Positions 28,264-36,735 of a stretch of DNA of 64,000 nucleotides are shown here, piece after piece. The translations under genes and the position numbers were made by a program. Each line of letters opens with the position of its first letter. Within the stretch, counting starts at the first letter, position 1. The DNA is from Hydrogenophaga sp. BPS33. Its GTDB lineage: Bacteria > Pseudomonadota > Gammaproteobacteria > Burkholderiales > Burkholderiaceae_C. The notes under the pieces were generated by a model. It was not told where the DNA came from. It saw only the letters and a list, made by a program, of their open reading frames with translations, and did not search any database. The stretch is from assembly GCF_009859475.1 (NCBI RefSeq), contig NZ_CP044549.1, positions 5,208,001-5,272,000 on the forward strand, written 5' to 3'.

Positions 28264-29678
28264 AACCCCTGCGCTTTTCGTTCCAGCAACTGCTGCTGGT
28301 CGCGTTCCTGTTGATCGGGGCGCTGCTCGGCTTGGCCGCCGTGCGCACGCTGTTCTCGCTCGAAACCCTGATGGGGCAGAGCCGCGAGAGCGCGGCGCAG
28401 GCCATCGCGCTGTCCACCGCGGCGCAATCGCTGTCCGAGCGCAGCCTGACCATGGAACGCGCGGCACGCCAATCGCTCGTGCTGCGCGACAGCCAGTTGC
28501 GCCGGCGCTTCGACGAAGCGGCCGGCAATGCGCGCGACATCCTGCGCCGCCTGGAAGACAACGAACTGCCGCCCGAGTACGCCACCAATTGGCGCGACCG
28601 GCTCGATGCCATCACCCTCTTGCTCGACGGCCCGCCCGAGACCGCGCTGGAACGCGAGCGCGAAGTGGCGCAGGCATTCCGCGAAATCGACGGCCACAGC
28701 GCCTCGATCGCGCAGAAGGTGCAGTCCATCATCAGCACGCGCAACGAAGCCCTGCAGGCGCGCTTCGAAACCAGCCGCCAGGAACTCACCGAGCAGGTGG
28801 TGGGCTCGATCGGCATCGCCGCGGTGCTGGCCCTGGCCTTTGGCGTCTGGCTGGCGCGCCCTTTCAAGCGGCTGGAGAAGGCCATCCAGAGCCTGGGCGA
28901 GAACCGGCTCGACGTGCCGATCGACATCCACGGTCCCTCGGACGTGCGCCGCGTGAGCCAGCAGCTCGATTGGCTGCGCCTGCGCCTGACCGAGCTCGAC
29001 GCCGACAAGGCGCGCTTCCTGCGCCACGTGTCGCACGAACTCAAGACGCCGCTGGCCTCGCTGCACGAAGGCGTGGCCGTGCTGGGCGACGGTGTGGCCG
29101 GCCCACTCAACACCAGCCAGGCCGAGGTGGTGACCATCCTGCAACACAACACCCAGGTGTTGCAGCACCAGATCGAAGCGCTGCTGCGCTTCAACGCCGC
29201 GGCCTTCGAGGCGCGCCAGCTCAGGCGCGAGCGCACCGATCTCTTCGCCCTGCTCGAAGACCAGGTCGACACGCAACGCCTGCAGTGGCAGGCCCATGCC
29301 CTCACGGTGCGGGTGGAAGGCGATCGCGTGGCGATGCCGCTGGACCGCGAGAAAATCGCCTCGGCCATCGGCAACCTGCTGTCCAACGCGATCCGGTTCT
29401 CGCCCCATGGCGGGCACATCCGGATCGTGCTGCGCGACATGGCCGGACTGGCCTGCATCGACATCGCCGACCAGGGCCCCGGCGTGGCCGAGCCCGACCG
29501 CGAGCGCATCTTCGAACCCTTCTTCCGCGGTGAACGCCAGCCCAGCGGCGCTGTGCGCGGCACCGGCATCGGCCTGTCCATCGTGCACGAGTACATTCTG
29601 GCCCACGGCGGTCGCATCGCGTTGCTGCCCCAGCGCCAGGGCGCCCACTTCCGTATCGAGTTGCCCCATGCCCAATGA
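28260..29678 (+). CDS. glrK: Sensor histidine kinase, GlrK/QseE type
   Basis: 472 aa from GTG 28260 (GTGA overlap with miaB). N-terminal membrane segment ([21 protein letters not shown]), a long helical periplasmic domain, a second membrane segment near 185-205 and HAMP linker, then the H-box [15 protein letters not shown] with phospho-His259 and the GHKL ATPase ([25 protein letters not shown]). The sequence around the H-box and the order kinase-lipoprotein-NtrC-type regulator identify the GlrK-QseG-GlrR system. It would phosphorylate GlrR in response to envelope conditions. Confidence 0.9.
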   Translation: MKPLRFSFQQLLLVAFLLIGALLGLAAVRTLFSLETLMGQSRESAAQAIALSTAAQSLSERSLTMERAARQSLVLRDSQLRRRFDEAAGNARDILRRLEDNELPPEYATNWRDRLDAITLLLDGPPETALEREREVAQAFREIDGHSASIAQKVQSIISTRNEALQARFETSRQELTEQVVGSIGIAAVLALAFGVWLARPFKRLEKAIQSLGENRLDVPIDIHGPSDVRRVSQQLDWLRLRLTELDADKARFLRHVSHELKTPLASLHEGVAVLGDGVAGPLNTSQAEVVTILQHNTQVLQHQIEALLRFNAAAFEARQLRRERTDLFALLEDQVDTQRLQWQAHALTVRVEGDRVAMPLDREKIASAIGNLLSNAIRFSPHGGHIRIVLRDMAGLACIDIADQGPGVAEPDRERIFEPFFRGERQPSGAVRGTGIGLSIVHEYILAHGGRIALLPQRQGAHFRIELPHAQ

Positions 29679-30354
29679 CCTGTCACCCACGCCGAACCGC
29701 CTGACGCGCGCCGGCTACTGCGGTTTCGCCGCCGTCCTCGCTTTCTGGCTGGGCGCCTGCAGCACCGCGCCGGCCGCGCCCGAATCCGCGCAGCCGCGCG
29801 GGGACACGCCGGCCACCGTCCAGCCGCCACCGGCCCCGGCCACCCCACCCACCAAGCCCACCGTCACGCCGCTGCAGGCTTCGCCGGCAGCGCCGCCCGT
29901 GGTACTCAACGCCGAAACGCCATCCGCGCCCGACCTGGTCAGTGCCCTGCTGAGCTATGCCGATCGCCTGCAGGCGCTCAGCCCGAGCGACCTCGCCGCG
30001 GAGATCGTCGTGCAGGGCGACCCCGGCACGGTGCCGCTGCGCCAGATGCAGCTGGCACTGGCGCTCACCCACCTGCGCCAGCCGGCCGAAACCGCGCGCG
30101 CGCTGGGCCTGCTGCAGCGCGTGATCGGCCACACCGGCCCGGAGAGCCTGCCGCTCAAGCCGCTGGCACGCGTGCTGGCCAACCGCCTGATGGACCAGCG
30201 CAAGCTGGAAGAGAACGTGGACCGCCAGGCCCAGCAGCTGCGCGAGAGCCAGCGCCGCATCGACCAGCTCAACGAACGCCTGGAGGCCATGCGCGCCATC
30301 GAACGCAGCCTCACCACCCGCCCACCGGCCACGCCGCGCCCGAACGCACCATGA
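29668..30354 (+). CDS. qseG: QseG-like outer-membrane lipoprotein
   Basis: 228 aa. Signal sequence with lipobox WLGACS (lipidated Cys31), then a Pro/Ala/Thr-rich linker (about 35-85), a helical domain (PDLVSALLSYADRLQAL), and a C-terminal coiled coil (ENVDRQAQQLRESQRRIDQL). In enterobacteria QseG is a lipoprotein that stimulates GlrK. The gene overlaps glrK by 11 bases and glrR by four (ATGA), so all three are translationally coupled. Sequence divergence is large; assignment leans on position and lipobox. Confidence 0.8.
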   Translation: MPNDLSPTPNRLTRAGYCGFAAVLAFWLGACSTAPAAPESAQPRGDTPATVQPPPAPATPPTKPTVTPLQASPAAPPVVLNAETPSAPDLVSALLSYADRLQALSPSDLAAEIVVQGDPGTVPLRQMQLALALTHLRQPAETARALGLLQRVIGHTGPESLPLKPLARVLANRLMDQRKLEENVDRQAQQLRESQRRIDQLNERLEAMRAIERSLTTRPPATPRPNAP

Positions 30355-31730
30355 GCGAACGCACCGCCACGCCACGCGCGCGCCTGCTGGTCGTCGACGA
30401 CGACGCCGACATGCTGCGCCTGCTGGCCATGCGGCTGGGCTCGGCGGGCTACCAGGTCACATCGGTGGGCTCGGCCGAAGCCGCGCTGGCGCAGCTCGAC
30501 ATCGAACGCCCGCAACTCGTGCTCTCCGACGTGCGCCTGCCCGGGCGCGACGGCCTGGCCCTGTTCGACGAGATCCGCGCGCGCCACCCCTCGCTGCCCG
30601 TCATCCTGCTGACCGCGCACGGCACCATTCCCGACGCGGTCGAGGCCACGGCGCGCGGCGTTTTCACCTACCTCACCAAGCCCTACGACGCCAAGGAACT
30701 GCTCGAGAAAATCGCCCAGGCCCTGGCGCTGAGCGCGCCCGCGCACCCGAACACCCAGGTCGACGAAGCCTGGCGAAGCGAGATCGTGAGCCGCTCCAAC
30801 CGCATGGCCGATCTGCTGGCCGAGGCCCGCATGGTGGCGCAGTCCGACGCCAGCGTGCTGCTGCGCGGCGACTCGGGCACCGGCAAGGAAATGCTGGCGC
30901 GCGCGATCCACAAGGCCAGCGCGCGCGCCAGCCGCCCCTTCATTGCGGTGAACTGCGGCGCGATTCCGGAAGCCCTGCTCGAATCCGAACTGTTCGGCCA
31001 TATGAAAGGCGCCTTCACAGACGCCGTGGCCAACCACAAGGGCCTGTTCCAGGCGGCCGATGGCGGCACGCTGCTGCTCGACGAAATCGGGGACATGCCG
31101 CCGGCCCTGCAGGTCAAGTTGCTGCGCGTGCTTCAGGAACGGGCGGTGCGCCCGCTGGGGTCGAGCCAGTCGGTGCCGGTGGACGTGCGCATCGTCTCGG
31201 CCACCCACCGCGACCTGGAAGACGCCATGGCCGCCGCGCAGTTCCGCGAAGACCTGTACTACCGCCTCAACGTCGTCACGCTCACCCTGCCCACCCTCGC
31301 GGAGCGGCGCGAGGACATCGCCCTGCTGGCCAACCATTTCCTGGCCAAGCTGGCCGCCAAATACGGCAAGCGCAGCTCGGGCTTTGCGCCCGAGGCGCTC
31401 AAGGCGCTGACCATGGCGCCCTGGCCGGGCAACGTGCGACAGCTCTACAACGTGGTCGAACAGGTCTGCGCGCTCTCGACCACCCCCCTGGTCTCCCTGG
31501 CGCTGGTGCAGCGGGCCTTGCGCACGCCCTCGGTGGAAGTGCTGAGCTTTGCGGACGCCAAGCAGCGTTTCGAACGCGAGTACCTGGTCGACCTGCTCAA
31601 GATGACCGATGGCAACGTGGCCGACGCAGCCCGTCTGGCCCAGCGCAACCGCACCGAGTTCTACCGCCTGCTGCAGAAGCACGCGCTCACGCCCGGTCTG
31701 TTCAAAAGCGACGCTGTCGCCGATGAGTGA
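30351..31730 (+). CDS. glrR: Sigma-54-dependent response regulator GlrR/QseF, with GAFTDA loop
   Basis: 459 aa NtrC-family activator. Receiver with phospho-acceptor Asp60 (LVLSDVRLPG), AAA+ domain with GDSGTGKE, and a C-terminal Fis-like HTH (GNVADAARLAQRNRTEFYRL) very close to enterobacterial GlrR. The L1 loop that contacts sigma-54 reads GAFTDA (residues 220-225), not GAFTGA. GlrR activates sigma-54 promoters; in enterobacteria its targets are glmY and rpoE, via TGTC-N10-GACA sites. Two such sites lie at this gene's 3' end and downstream, in front of opgG. The regulator presumably acts on opgGH. Confidence 0.92.
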   Translation: MSERTATPRARLLVVDDDADMLRLLAMRLGSAGYQVTSVGSAEAALAQLDIERPQLVLSDVRLPGRDGLALFDEIRARHPSLPVILLTAHGTIPDAVEATARGVFTYLTKPYDAKELLEKIAQALALSAPAHPNTQVDEAWRSEIVSRSNRMADLLAEARMVAQSDASVLLRGDSGTGKEMLARAIHKASARASRPFIAVNCGAIPEALLESELFGHMKGAFTDAVANHKGLFQAADGGTLLLDEIGDMPPALQVKLLRVLQERAVRPLGSSQSVPVDVRIVSATHRDLEDAMAAAQFREDLYYRLNVVTLTLPTLAERREDIALLANHFLAKLAAKYGKRSSGFAPEALKALTMAPWPGNVRQLYNVVEQVCALSTTPLVSLALVQRALRTPSVEVLSFADAKQRFEREYLVDLLKMTDGNVADAARLAQRNRTEFYRLLQKHALTPGLFKSDAVADE

Positions 31731-31732
31731 CA
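31715..31732. promoter_or_regulatory. GlrR-type operator 1 (TGTC-N10-GACA)
   Basis: TGTC at 31715-31718 and GACA at 31729-31732 separated by exactly ten bases; the half-sites extend to GCTGTC/GACAGC. The site overlaps the glrR stop codon. It matches the GlrR-binding consensus described for enterobacterial glmY/glmZ promoters. It lies about 180 bases upstream of the -24 element of the opgG promoter. Confidence 0.75.
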
Positions 31733-31781
31733 GCCCCAAGTGCTTGTTTCTCCTAGGGTTTTCCAGAAGACACCGCAGGCC

Positions 31782-31799
31782 TGTCGCTGTTTGGCGACA
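31782..31799. promoter_or_regulatory. GlrR-type operator 2 (TGTC-N10-GACA)
   Basis: TGTC at 31782-31785 and GACA at 31796-31799 with a ten-base spacer, 67 bases downstream of operator 1 and about 95 bases upstream of the -24 element. Paired upstream activator sites at this distance are the normal arrangement for sigma-54 activators. Confidence 0.78.
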
Positions 31800-31892
31800 A
31801 AAACCGCCGATTTCCGGCCATTCCACGACGGACACGGCCTCCCATACATCTTGAAACCGGAAAGATCGTTGATCTAGAAGGGTTTTTTTGGG

Positions 31893-31909
31893 TTGGCACA
31901 GGGTTTGCC
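31893..31909 (+). promoter_or_regulatory. Sigma-54 promoter (-24/-12) of opgGH
   Basis: TTGGCAC at 31893-31899 and TTGC at 31905-31908 with a five-base spacer, matching consensus TGGCAC-N5-TTGC at every core position (the GG and GC dinucleotides are correctly spaced). Counting the GC as -13/-12 places +1 at 31920, the A of the opgG ATG, so the transcript would be leaderless or nearly so. Confidence 0.75.
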
Positions 31910-31919
31910 CTAATAAGGC

Positions 31920-33491
31920 ATGCCCATCAAGATCCGCCCATTTTTCAGCCGCCAGCGCCTGCGCGCCTGGACCGTGCTGGGCGCGCTGACGGGTGCCCTG
32001 TGCGGGGCGTCGGCGCAATCGCAGCGCATGGACTGGGACACGCTCACCCAGCAGGCGCGAACCCTCGCCCAGGCCCCTTACCGCGCAAACAGCGACAAGC
32101 TGCCCGACGCACTCGCCAAGATCACCTACGACCAGTTGCGCGACATCCGGTTCAACACCGACCTGTCGCTCTGGCGCTCGGCCCACCTGCCTTTTGAAGC
32201 CCAGTTCTTCCACCTCGGCCTGTACCAGACCGAGCCGGTGCGCCTGCACGAACTGCTGCCCGATGGCCGGGTGAACCACCTGCCCTACCGCAGCGCAGAG
32301 TTCAATTACGGCAAGAACACCTTCGACACCAGCAGCTGGGGCGACCTGGGCCATGCCGGTTTCCGCCTGCACTACCCCCTGAACGGCCAGGCCTACAAGG
32401 ACGAGCTGGTGGTGTTCCAGGGCGCGAGCTACTTCCGCGCGCTGGGCGCGGGCCAGGGTTACGGCCTGTCGGCGCGCGGCCTGGCGATCGACACCGTGGG
32501 CGGCAGCGGCGAGGAATTCCCGCGCTTCAGCGAGTTCTGGCTGCAGCAGCCGGCCGCCGACGCCAAGGAAGTCACCGTGTTCGCGCTGCTCGAATCGCCG
32601 CGCGCCACGGGTGCCTACCGCTTCGTGATCCGCCCGGGCCAGCAGACCACCACCACCGTCAACGCGCGCGTGTTCCTGCGCGCCGGTGCCGGCCCGGTCA
32701 ATACCCTGGGCATCGCACCGCTCACCAGCATGTTCCTCTCGGGCGAGAACCAACCCCTGAAGGGCGACTTCCGCCCCGAGGTGCACGACTCCGACGGCTT
32801 GATGATCGCCGGTGGCGATGGTGAATGGCTGTGGCGCCCGCTGCAAAGGCCCAAGGGCATCACCGTCAGCTCCTTCACGCTGCAGAACCCGCGCGGTTTC
32901 GGCCTGATGCAGCGCGACCGCAGCTTCGCCAACTACGAAGACGTGGAAGCGCGCTACGAGCGCCGCCCCAGCGCCTGGGTCAAACCCCTGGGCGATTGGG
33001 GCGCCGGCCGCGTGGAGCTGGTGCAACTCTCCACACCCGACGAGACGCACGACAACATCGTCGCCTACTGGGTCCCGGCGCAACTGCCCGCCGCCGGCCA
33101 GGCCCTCGAGCTGAGCTACGAACTGGCCTGGCAAGGCGACGCGCAACAACGCCCGCCCGCCAGCTGGGTCACCCAGACGCGCCGCGGCTACGGCTACTCC
33201 GAACTCTCGGCCGCCGAACAGGCCAGCCAACCCCAGTTCGTGCTGGACTTCGCCGGCCCCGCGCTGGACGCGCTGCCCGCCAACGCGCCGGTGAAAGCGG
33301 TGGTCACCGCCGACGCCAACGGCCGCGTGCTGCAAACCCTGGCCTATCCCAACCCCGCCACGCGCACCTGGCGCGTGACCGTGCGCGTGGCGCGCAACGA
33401 CCCGGCACAACCGGTCGAGCTGCGCGCCTTTCTCCAACACAACAACGACACAGTGAGCGAAACATGGACACATCTGTTGCTACCCGAATGA
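31920..33491 (+). CDS. opgG: Glucan biosynthesis protein OpgG (MdoG)
   Basis: 523 aa periplasmic protein with an N-terminal signal peptide (basic FFSRQRLRAW, hydrophobic TVLGALTGALCGASA). OpgG-family segments include ITYDQLRDIRFN, FFHLGLYQTEPV, and SELAWQ-like C-terminal Ig domain sequence with VTQTRRGYGYSE. OpgG shapes the beta-1,2/1,6-glucan backbone of osmoregulated periplasmic glucans. The only ATG giving a signal peptide is 31920, which coincides with the predicted sigma-54 start site; no proper ribosome site lies upstream. It overlaps opgH. Confidence 0.95.
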   Translation: MPIKIRPFFSRQRLRAWTVLGALTGALCGASAQSQRMDWDTLTQQARTLAQAPYRANSDKLPDALAKITYDQLRDIRFNTDLSLWRSAHLPFEAQFFHLGLYQTEPVRLHELLPDGRVNHLPYRSAEFNYGKNTFDTSSWGDLGHAGFRLHYPLNGQAYKDELVVFQGASYFRALGAGQGYGLSARGLAIDTVGGSGEEFPRFSEFWLQQPAADAKEVTVFALLESPRATGAYRFVIRPGQQTTTTVNARVFLRAGAGPVNTLGIAPLTSMFLSGENQPLKGDFRPEVHDSDGLMIAGGDGEWLWRPLQRPKGITVSSFTLQNPRGFGLMQRDRSFANYEDVEARYERRPSAWVKPLGDWGAGRVELVQLSTPDETHDNIVAYWVPAQLPAAGQALELSYELAWQGDAQQRPPASWVTQTRRGYGYSELSAAEQASQPQFVLDFAGPALDALPANAPVKAVVTADANGRVLQTLAYPNPATRTWRVTVRVARNDPAQPVELRAFLQHNNDTVSETWTHLLLPE

Positions 33492-35497
33492 GCGCCGAAC
33501 CGGTCCTCACCGCCGAACCGCACGGCAGCCCGTCCACGCCGCCGTCCAGCCGGCCCTCGCTGCGCGAGGAACGCCACCCCAACGCGGTGACGGCCCCGCC
33601 GGTCAACCGCGGCTCGATGGTGCCGCGCCCCTGGCGCGGTTTCTGGAACAGCATCGGCACGGCCATCTTGAGCACGCTCGGCCGCGCCGTGCCGCCCTAC
33701 ACAGCGTCCACCGAGGTTCGCGAAGCGCCCGCCGCCTGGGTGAAAGCGGCCAATACCCGCCGCGCCGTGTTCGCGGTGCTCACGGTGCTCAGCACCGTCT
33801 TCGCCACCAGCCTGTTCGCCGACGCGCAACCGGTACACGAAAACCCCTGGCTGCAATACGGCCAGCTCGCGCTCTTCGGCCTGCTCTCGGCCTGGGTGGT
33901 CACCGGTTTCGTGACCGCGCTCATGGGCTTCTGGGTCTCGCTGTTCGGCGACAAGCACACGCTGCGCGCGGCCGATGTGAAAGACCACGACATGAACCCC
34001 GAGGCGCGCACGGCGATCATCATGCCGATCTGCAACGAGGACGTGGCCACCGTGTTCGCAGGCCTGCGCGCCACCTGCGAATCGCTCGCGGCCACCGGCC
34101 ACGCCGGCCAGTTCGACGTGTTCGTGCTCTCCGACAGCTACGACCCCAAGATCGCCAAGGCCGAACGCGCGGCCTGGGAAGACCTGCGCGCCGCTCTGGC
34201 CGCGCAGTCCGACCTGCCGCCGATCGAGGTGTACTACCGCCTGCGCACCCGCCGCACGCACCGCAAGGCGGGCAACGTGTCCGACTTCTGCCGCCGCTGG
34301 GGCAAGGACTACCGCTACATGGTGGTGCTCGATGCCGACAGCGTCATGAGCGGCAGTTGCCTGGTCTCCATGGTCAAGCTGATGGAAGCCAACCCCAAGG
34401 CCGGCATCATCCAGACCGCCACGCAAGCCATCGGCCACGCCACCCTGCATGCGCGCGCGCAGCAGTTCGGCTCGCGCGTGACCGGCCGCCTGTTCACGCT
34501 GGGCATGCAGTTCTGGCAGTTGGGCGAGTCGCACTACTGGGGCCACAACGCGATCATCCGCGTCGAGCCCTTCATGCAGCACTGCGCGCTGGCCCCGATC
34601 AAGGGGTCGGGCGGCATGTCCGGCGGCATCATGTCGCACGACTTCGTCGAAGCCGCGCTGATGCGCCGCGCCGGCTACCACGTGTGGCTGGTGTCCGACC
34701 TCACCGGCAGCTACGAGCAGCAACCGCCGGATCTGCTGAGCGAGCTGCAGCGCGATCGCCGCTGGTGCCAGGGCAACCTGCAGAACTCGCGCCTGATGGC
34801 CGAGCCCGGCATCCACCGCGTGCACCGCACCATGTTCGCCATCGGCGCCATGTCCTACCTGTCGGCGCCGCTGTGGCTCGCGTTCATGAGCATCGGCACC
34901 GCGCTGTGGACCGCCCACACCGGCGAGATCCCGACCTGGCAGGCAGTGCCCGAAGAGCTGCGCGCCTTGTGGATGTGGACGCTGACCATGTTGTTCATGC
35001 CCCGCGTGCTGGGTCTGGTGGCCGTGTTCATGAAGGGTGAACAGAAGTCCTTCGGCGGCACCCTCGGCCTGCTCGGCAGCTCGGCGGTGGAAACCCTGCT
35101 GGCCGTGATGCAGGCGCCCATCCGCATGCTGGCGCACTCGCTGTTCGTGCTGGTGGCCATCACCGGTCTGAAGCTGGAATGGAAATCGCCTCCGCGCGAA
35201 GCGAACGGTGTGAGCTGGAACGATGCGATCTCGCGCCTGGCGCCGATGACGGTCGTGATCGGCCTGCTGGGTGTGATCGTGGCTGTGATCAACGCCAACG
35301 CGCTGATCTGGATGGCGCCGGTCGCCCTGCCCTTGCTGCTGGCCGTGCCGCTCACCGTGGCCACCAGCCACGTCGACCTGGGTGCCTGGATGCGTTCGCG
35401 CGGCGTGCTGCTGATCCCCGAGGAATCGTGGTCGCCGGCCGTGCTGCGCCGCGCCTGGCGCCACGCCAGCCGCTTCGGCTTGCCACAAGCGGCCTGA
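33464..35497 (+). CDS. opgH: Glucan glucosyltransferase OpgH (MdoH)
   Basis: 677 aa from ATG 33464, overlapping opgG by 28 bases; ATG 33488, forming ATGA with the opgG stop, is an alternative. Inner-membrane GT2 enzyme: two N-terminal membrane segments (about 100-165), catalytic domain with IIMPICNED, the DxD motif in VVLDADSVMSG, GGIMSHDFVEAA and the QRDRRWCQGNLQ motif, then several C-terminal membrane segments. It polymerises UDP-glucose into linear glucan and exports it; in E. coli OpgH also links glucose status to cell size through FtsZ. Confidence 0.95.
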   Translation: MDTSVATRMSAEPVLTAEPHGSPSTPPSSRPSLREERHPNAVTAPPVNRGSMVPRPWRGFWNSIGTAILSTLGRAVPPYTASTEVREAPAAWVKAANTRRAVFAVLTVLSTVFATSLFADAQPVHENPWLQYGQLALFGLLSAWVVTGFVTALMGFWVSLFGDKHTLRAADVKDHDMNPEARTAIIMPICNEDVATVFAGLRATCESLAATGHAGQFDVFVLSDSYDPKIAKAERAAWEDLRAALAAQSDLPPIEVYYRLRTRRTHRKAGNVSDFCRRWGKDYRYMVVLDADSVMSGSCLVSMVKLMEANPKAGIIQTATQAIGHATLHARAQQFGSRVTGRLFTLGMQFWQLGESHYWGHNAIIRVEPFMQHCALAPIKGSGGMSGGIMSHDFVEAALMRRAGYHVWLVSDLTGSYEQQPPDLLSELQRDRRWCQGNLQNSRLMAEPGIHRVHRTMFAIGAMSYLSAPLWLAFMSIGTALWTAHTGEIPTWQAVPEELRALWMWTLTMLFMPRVLGLVAVFMKGEQKSFGGTLGLLGSSAVETLLAVMQAPIRMLAHSLFVLVAITGLKLEWKSPPREANGVSWNDAISRLAPMTVVIGLLGVIVAVINANALIWMAPVALPLLLAVPLTVATSHVDLGAWMRSRGVLLIPEESWSPAVLRRAWRHASRFGLPQAA

Positions 35498-35525
35498 CAT
35501 TTCCCGCTGCCACACAGGAAGCCCG

Positions 35526-35554
35526 ACGCGCCGCATTTGCGGCGCGTTTTTTTT
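35526..35554 (+). terminator. Rho-independent terminator of opgGH
   Basis: ACGCGCCGC-ATTT-GCGGCGCGT stem-loop followed by an eight-base T-run, 29 bases after the opgH stop. Confidence 0.92.
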
Positions 35555-35662
35555 GGCGCGCATGACCCGGGTCACTTCCAGGTCGACGGGGCAGTGCCGA
35601 CACTGGGCCAAGGCCGCCGGACCGTCGCGCGGACCGCTTCATCCCGGAAGGATACCCGTCCC

Positions 35663-36265
35663 ATGATGCCCGCCAGGCTCGCCCGACTGCCTTTGTACGG
35701 ACTGCTCGCCCTCATTCCCTGGACCGTGTGCGCACAAGCGCCCACGCCTGACGGTTCCGGTCACACCGCCCAGGACACGTCGGACTGGGGGCCGCTCACA
35801 AGGCCCGCAACCCCCACCCGCGGTATTCGCAAGTTGGGCGACGGCGAACTGTCGTGCGCACAGATCTATGTGGAAACACAAGGGCTGGAGAAGGCCCTGC
35901 AGGACCAGCAAGCCCAGGCCGCGCAGGCGCAAGAGGCCATGGCGCTCGAGCAGAAGGAAATGATGCAGCAGGCCAGCGGCATGCGCGGCAGCGGCATCGG
36001 GTCTGCGATCGGCGGCAGCTTGCTCGGCATGATCCCCGGGGGTGCCCAGGTCCAGGGCTATGCGATGCAGGCGGCCGCCGAGGCGCGCAGAACCCAGATG
36101 CAGGAGAGCATGCAGAAGATGATGCAGGCACAACAGCAGCTGGTACAGCAGGAGCAGGACGCGGAGCAAGCACAGGCCCGCAGCGACCACCTGGCCGATC
36201 TGTTCATCCGCAAGGGCTGCAAGCTCTCGGAGGTGCGGGCCAGCTCGCCGATTGCCGCGCCCTGA
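35663..36265 (+). CDS. Exported coiled-coil protein with glycine-rich hairpin, unknown function
   Basis: 200 aa, not recognised. A signal peptide (LPLYGLLALIPWTVCAQA) is followed by an about 40-residue linker and a Gln/Met/Ala-rich coiled coil (residues about 70-105). A glycine-rich stretch (107-131; GSGIGSAIGGSLLGMIPGG) comes next, then a second Gln/Met-rich coiled coil (132-176). Cys65 and Cys186 flank this hairpin and could form a disulfide. The glycine pattern resembles glycine-zipper membrane-insertion segments. A good Shine-Dalgarno (GGAAGGA) precedes ATG 35663. It converges on another small exported protein. Confidence 0.8.
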   Translation: MMPARLARLPLYGLLALIPWTVCAQAPTPDGSGHTAQDTSDWGPLTRPATPTRGIRKLGDGELSCAQIYVETQGLEKALQDQQAQAAQAQEAMALEQKEMMQQASGMRGSGIGSAIGGSLLGMIPGGAQVQGYAMQAAAEARRTQMQESMQKMMQAQQQLVQQEQDAEQAQARSDHLADLFIRKGCKLSEVRASSPIAAP

Positions 36266-36278
36266 CGGGCGCGGCGCA

Positions 36279-36608
36279 TCACTTGCACTGCTGTTGGTGC
36301 ACGTCGCGCATGTTCTCCAGGATGGAGGGGCGCACCTGCAGCCAGGTCTCCGTGCTCATGCTGGCGGATTTTTCGCACTGGAGCCGGGCCGGCGCTGGCG
36401 GCTTGGCCGGCATCAGCCGCATCAGGCCGGCGAGCGCGGCGCAGTACTGCTGGACGTTCTTGGCACTCAGGGCCGTGTCTCTCTGCTGGCGCAGCATGTC
36501 GTATTCGCTGCATGGCGAATCGGTCGCGGCGAAGGCGGCGCTGGCAAGAAAAGACAGGGTCAGGCCGGCAAGGCGTTGGCACGTGGAAGAAAACGTGAAA
36601 GAGGACAT
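36279..36608 (-). CDS. Small exported Cys-containing protein, unknown function
   Basis: 109 aa from ATG 36608, which gives a signal peptide (AGLTLSFLASAAFA, cleavage about residue 28). The mature 80 aa carries four cysteines (33, 56, 78, 108), enough for two disulfides, and is helical. No family recognised. Convergent with the coiled-coil protein gene, 13 bases apart. Confidence 0.7.
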   Translation of the reverse strand: MSSFTFSSTCQRLAGLTLSFLASAAFAATDSPCSEYDMLRQQRDTALSAKNVQQYCAALAGLMRLMPAKPPAPARLQCEKSASMSTETWLQVRPSILENMRDVHQQQCK

Positions 36609-36735
36609 GGCAGCAGTCGGGCTCGCTCGAAGGGTTGAAGAGGAATGGCGCAAGGCGAGCGCGAGTATCCGCATCGGGACCGCCGCGCGACAGTGACCGG
36701 GGTCACATGCCCGTGCGAAGAAGCGGCGTCGAAGG

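Noticed and set aside
31862..31889. AGATC-GTT-GATCT hairpin followed by a T-run as a glrR terminator
   Set aside because: The stem is only five weak pairs and the T-run is seven bases away; I could not support it as a terminator. An IHF site in the same stretch was also considered but is off the consensus by one position.
29955..33473. An 1172-codon minus-strand frame opposite qseG, glrR and opgG
   Set aside because: Same GC-driven antisense effect; no recognisable domain.
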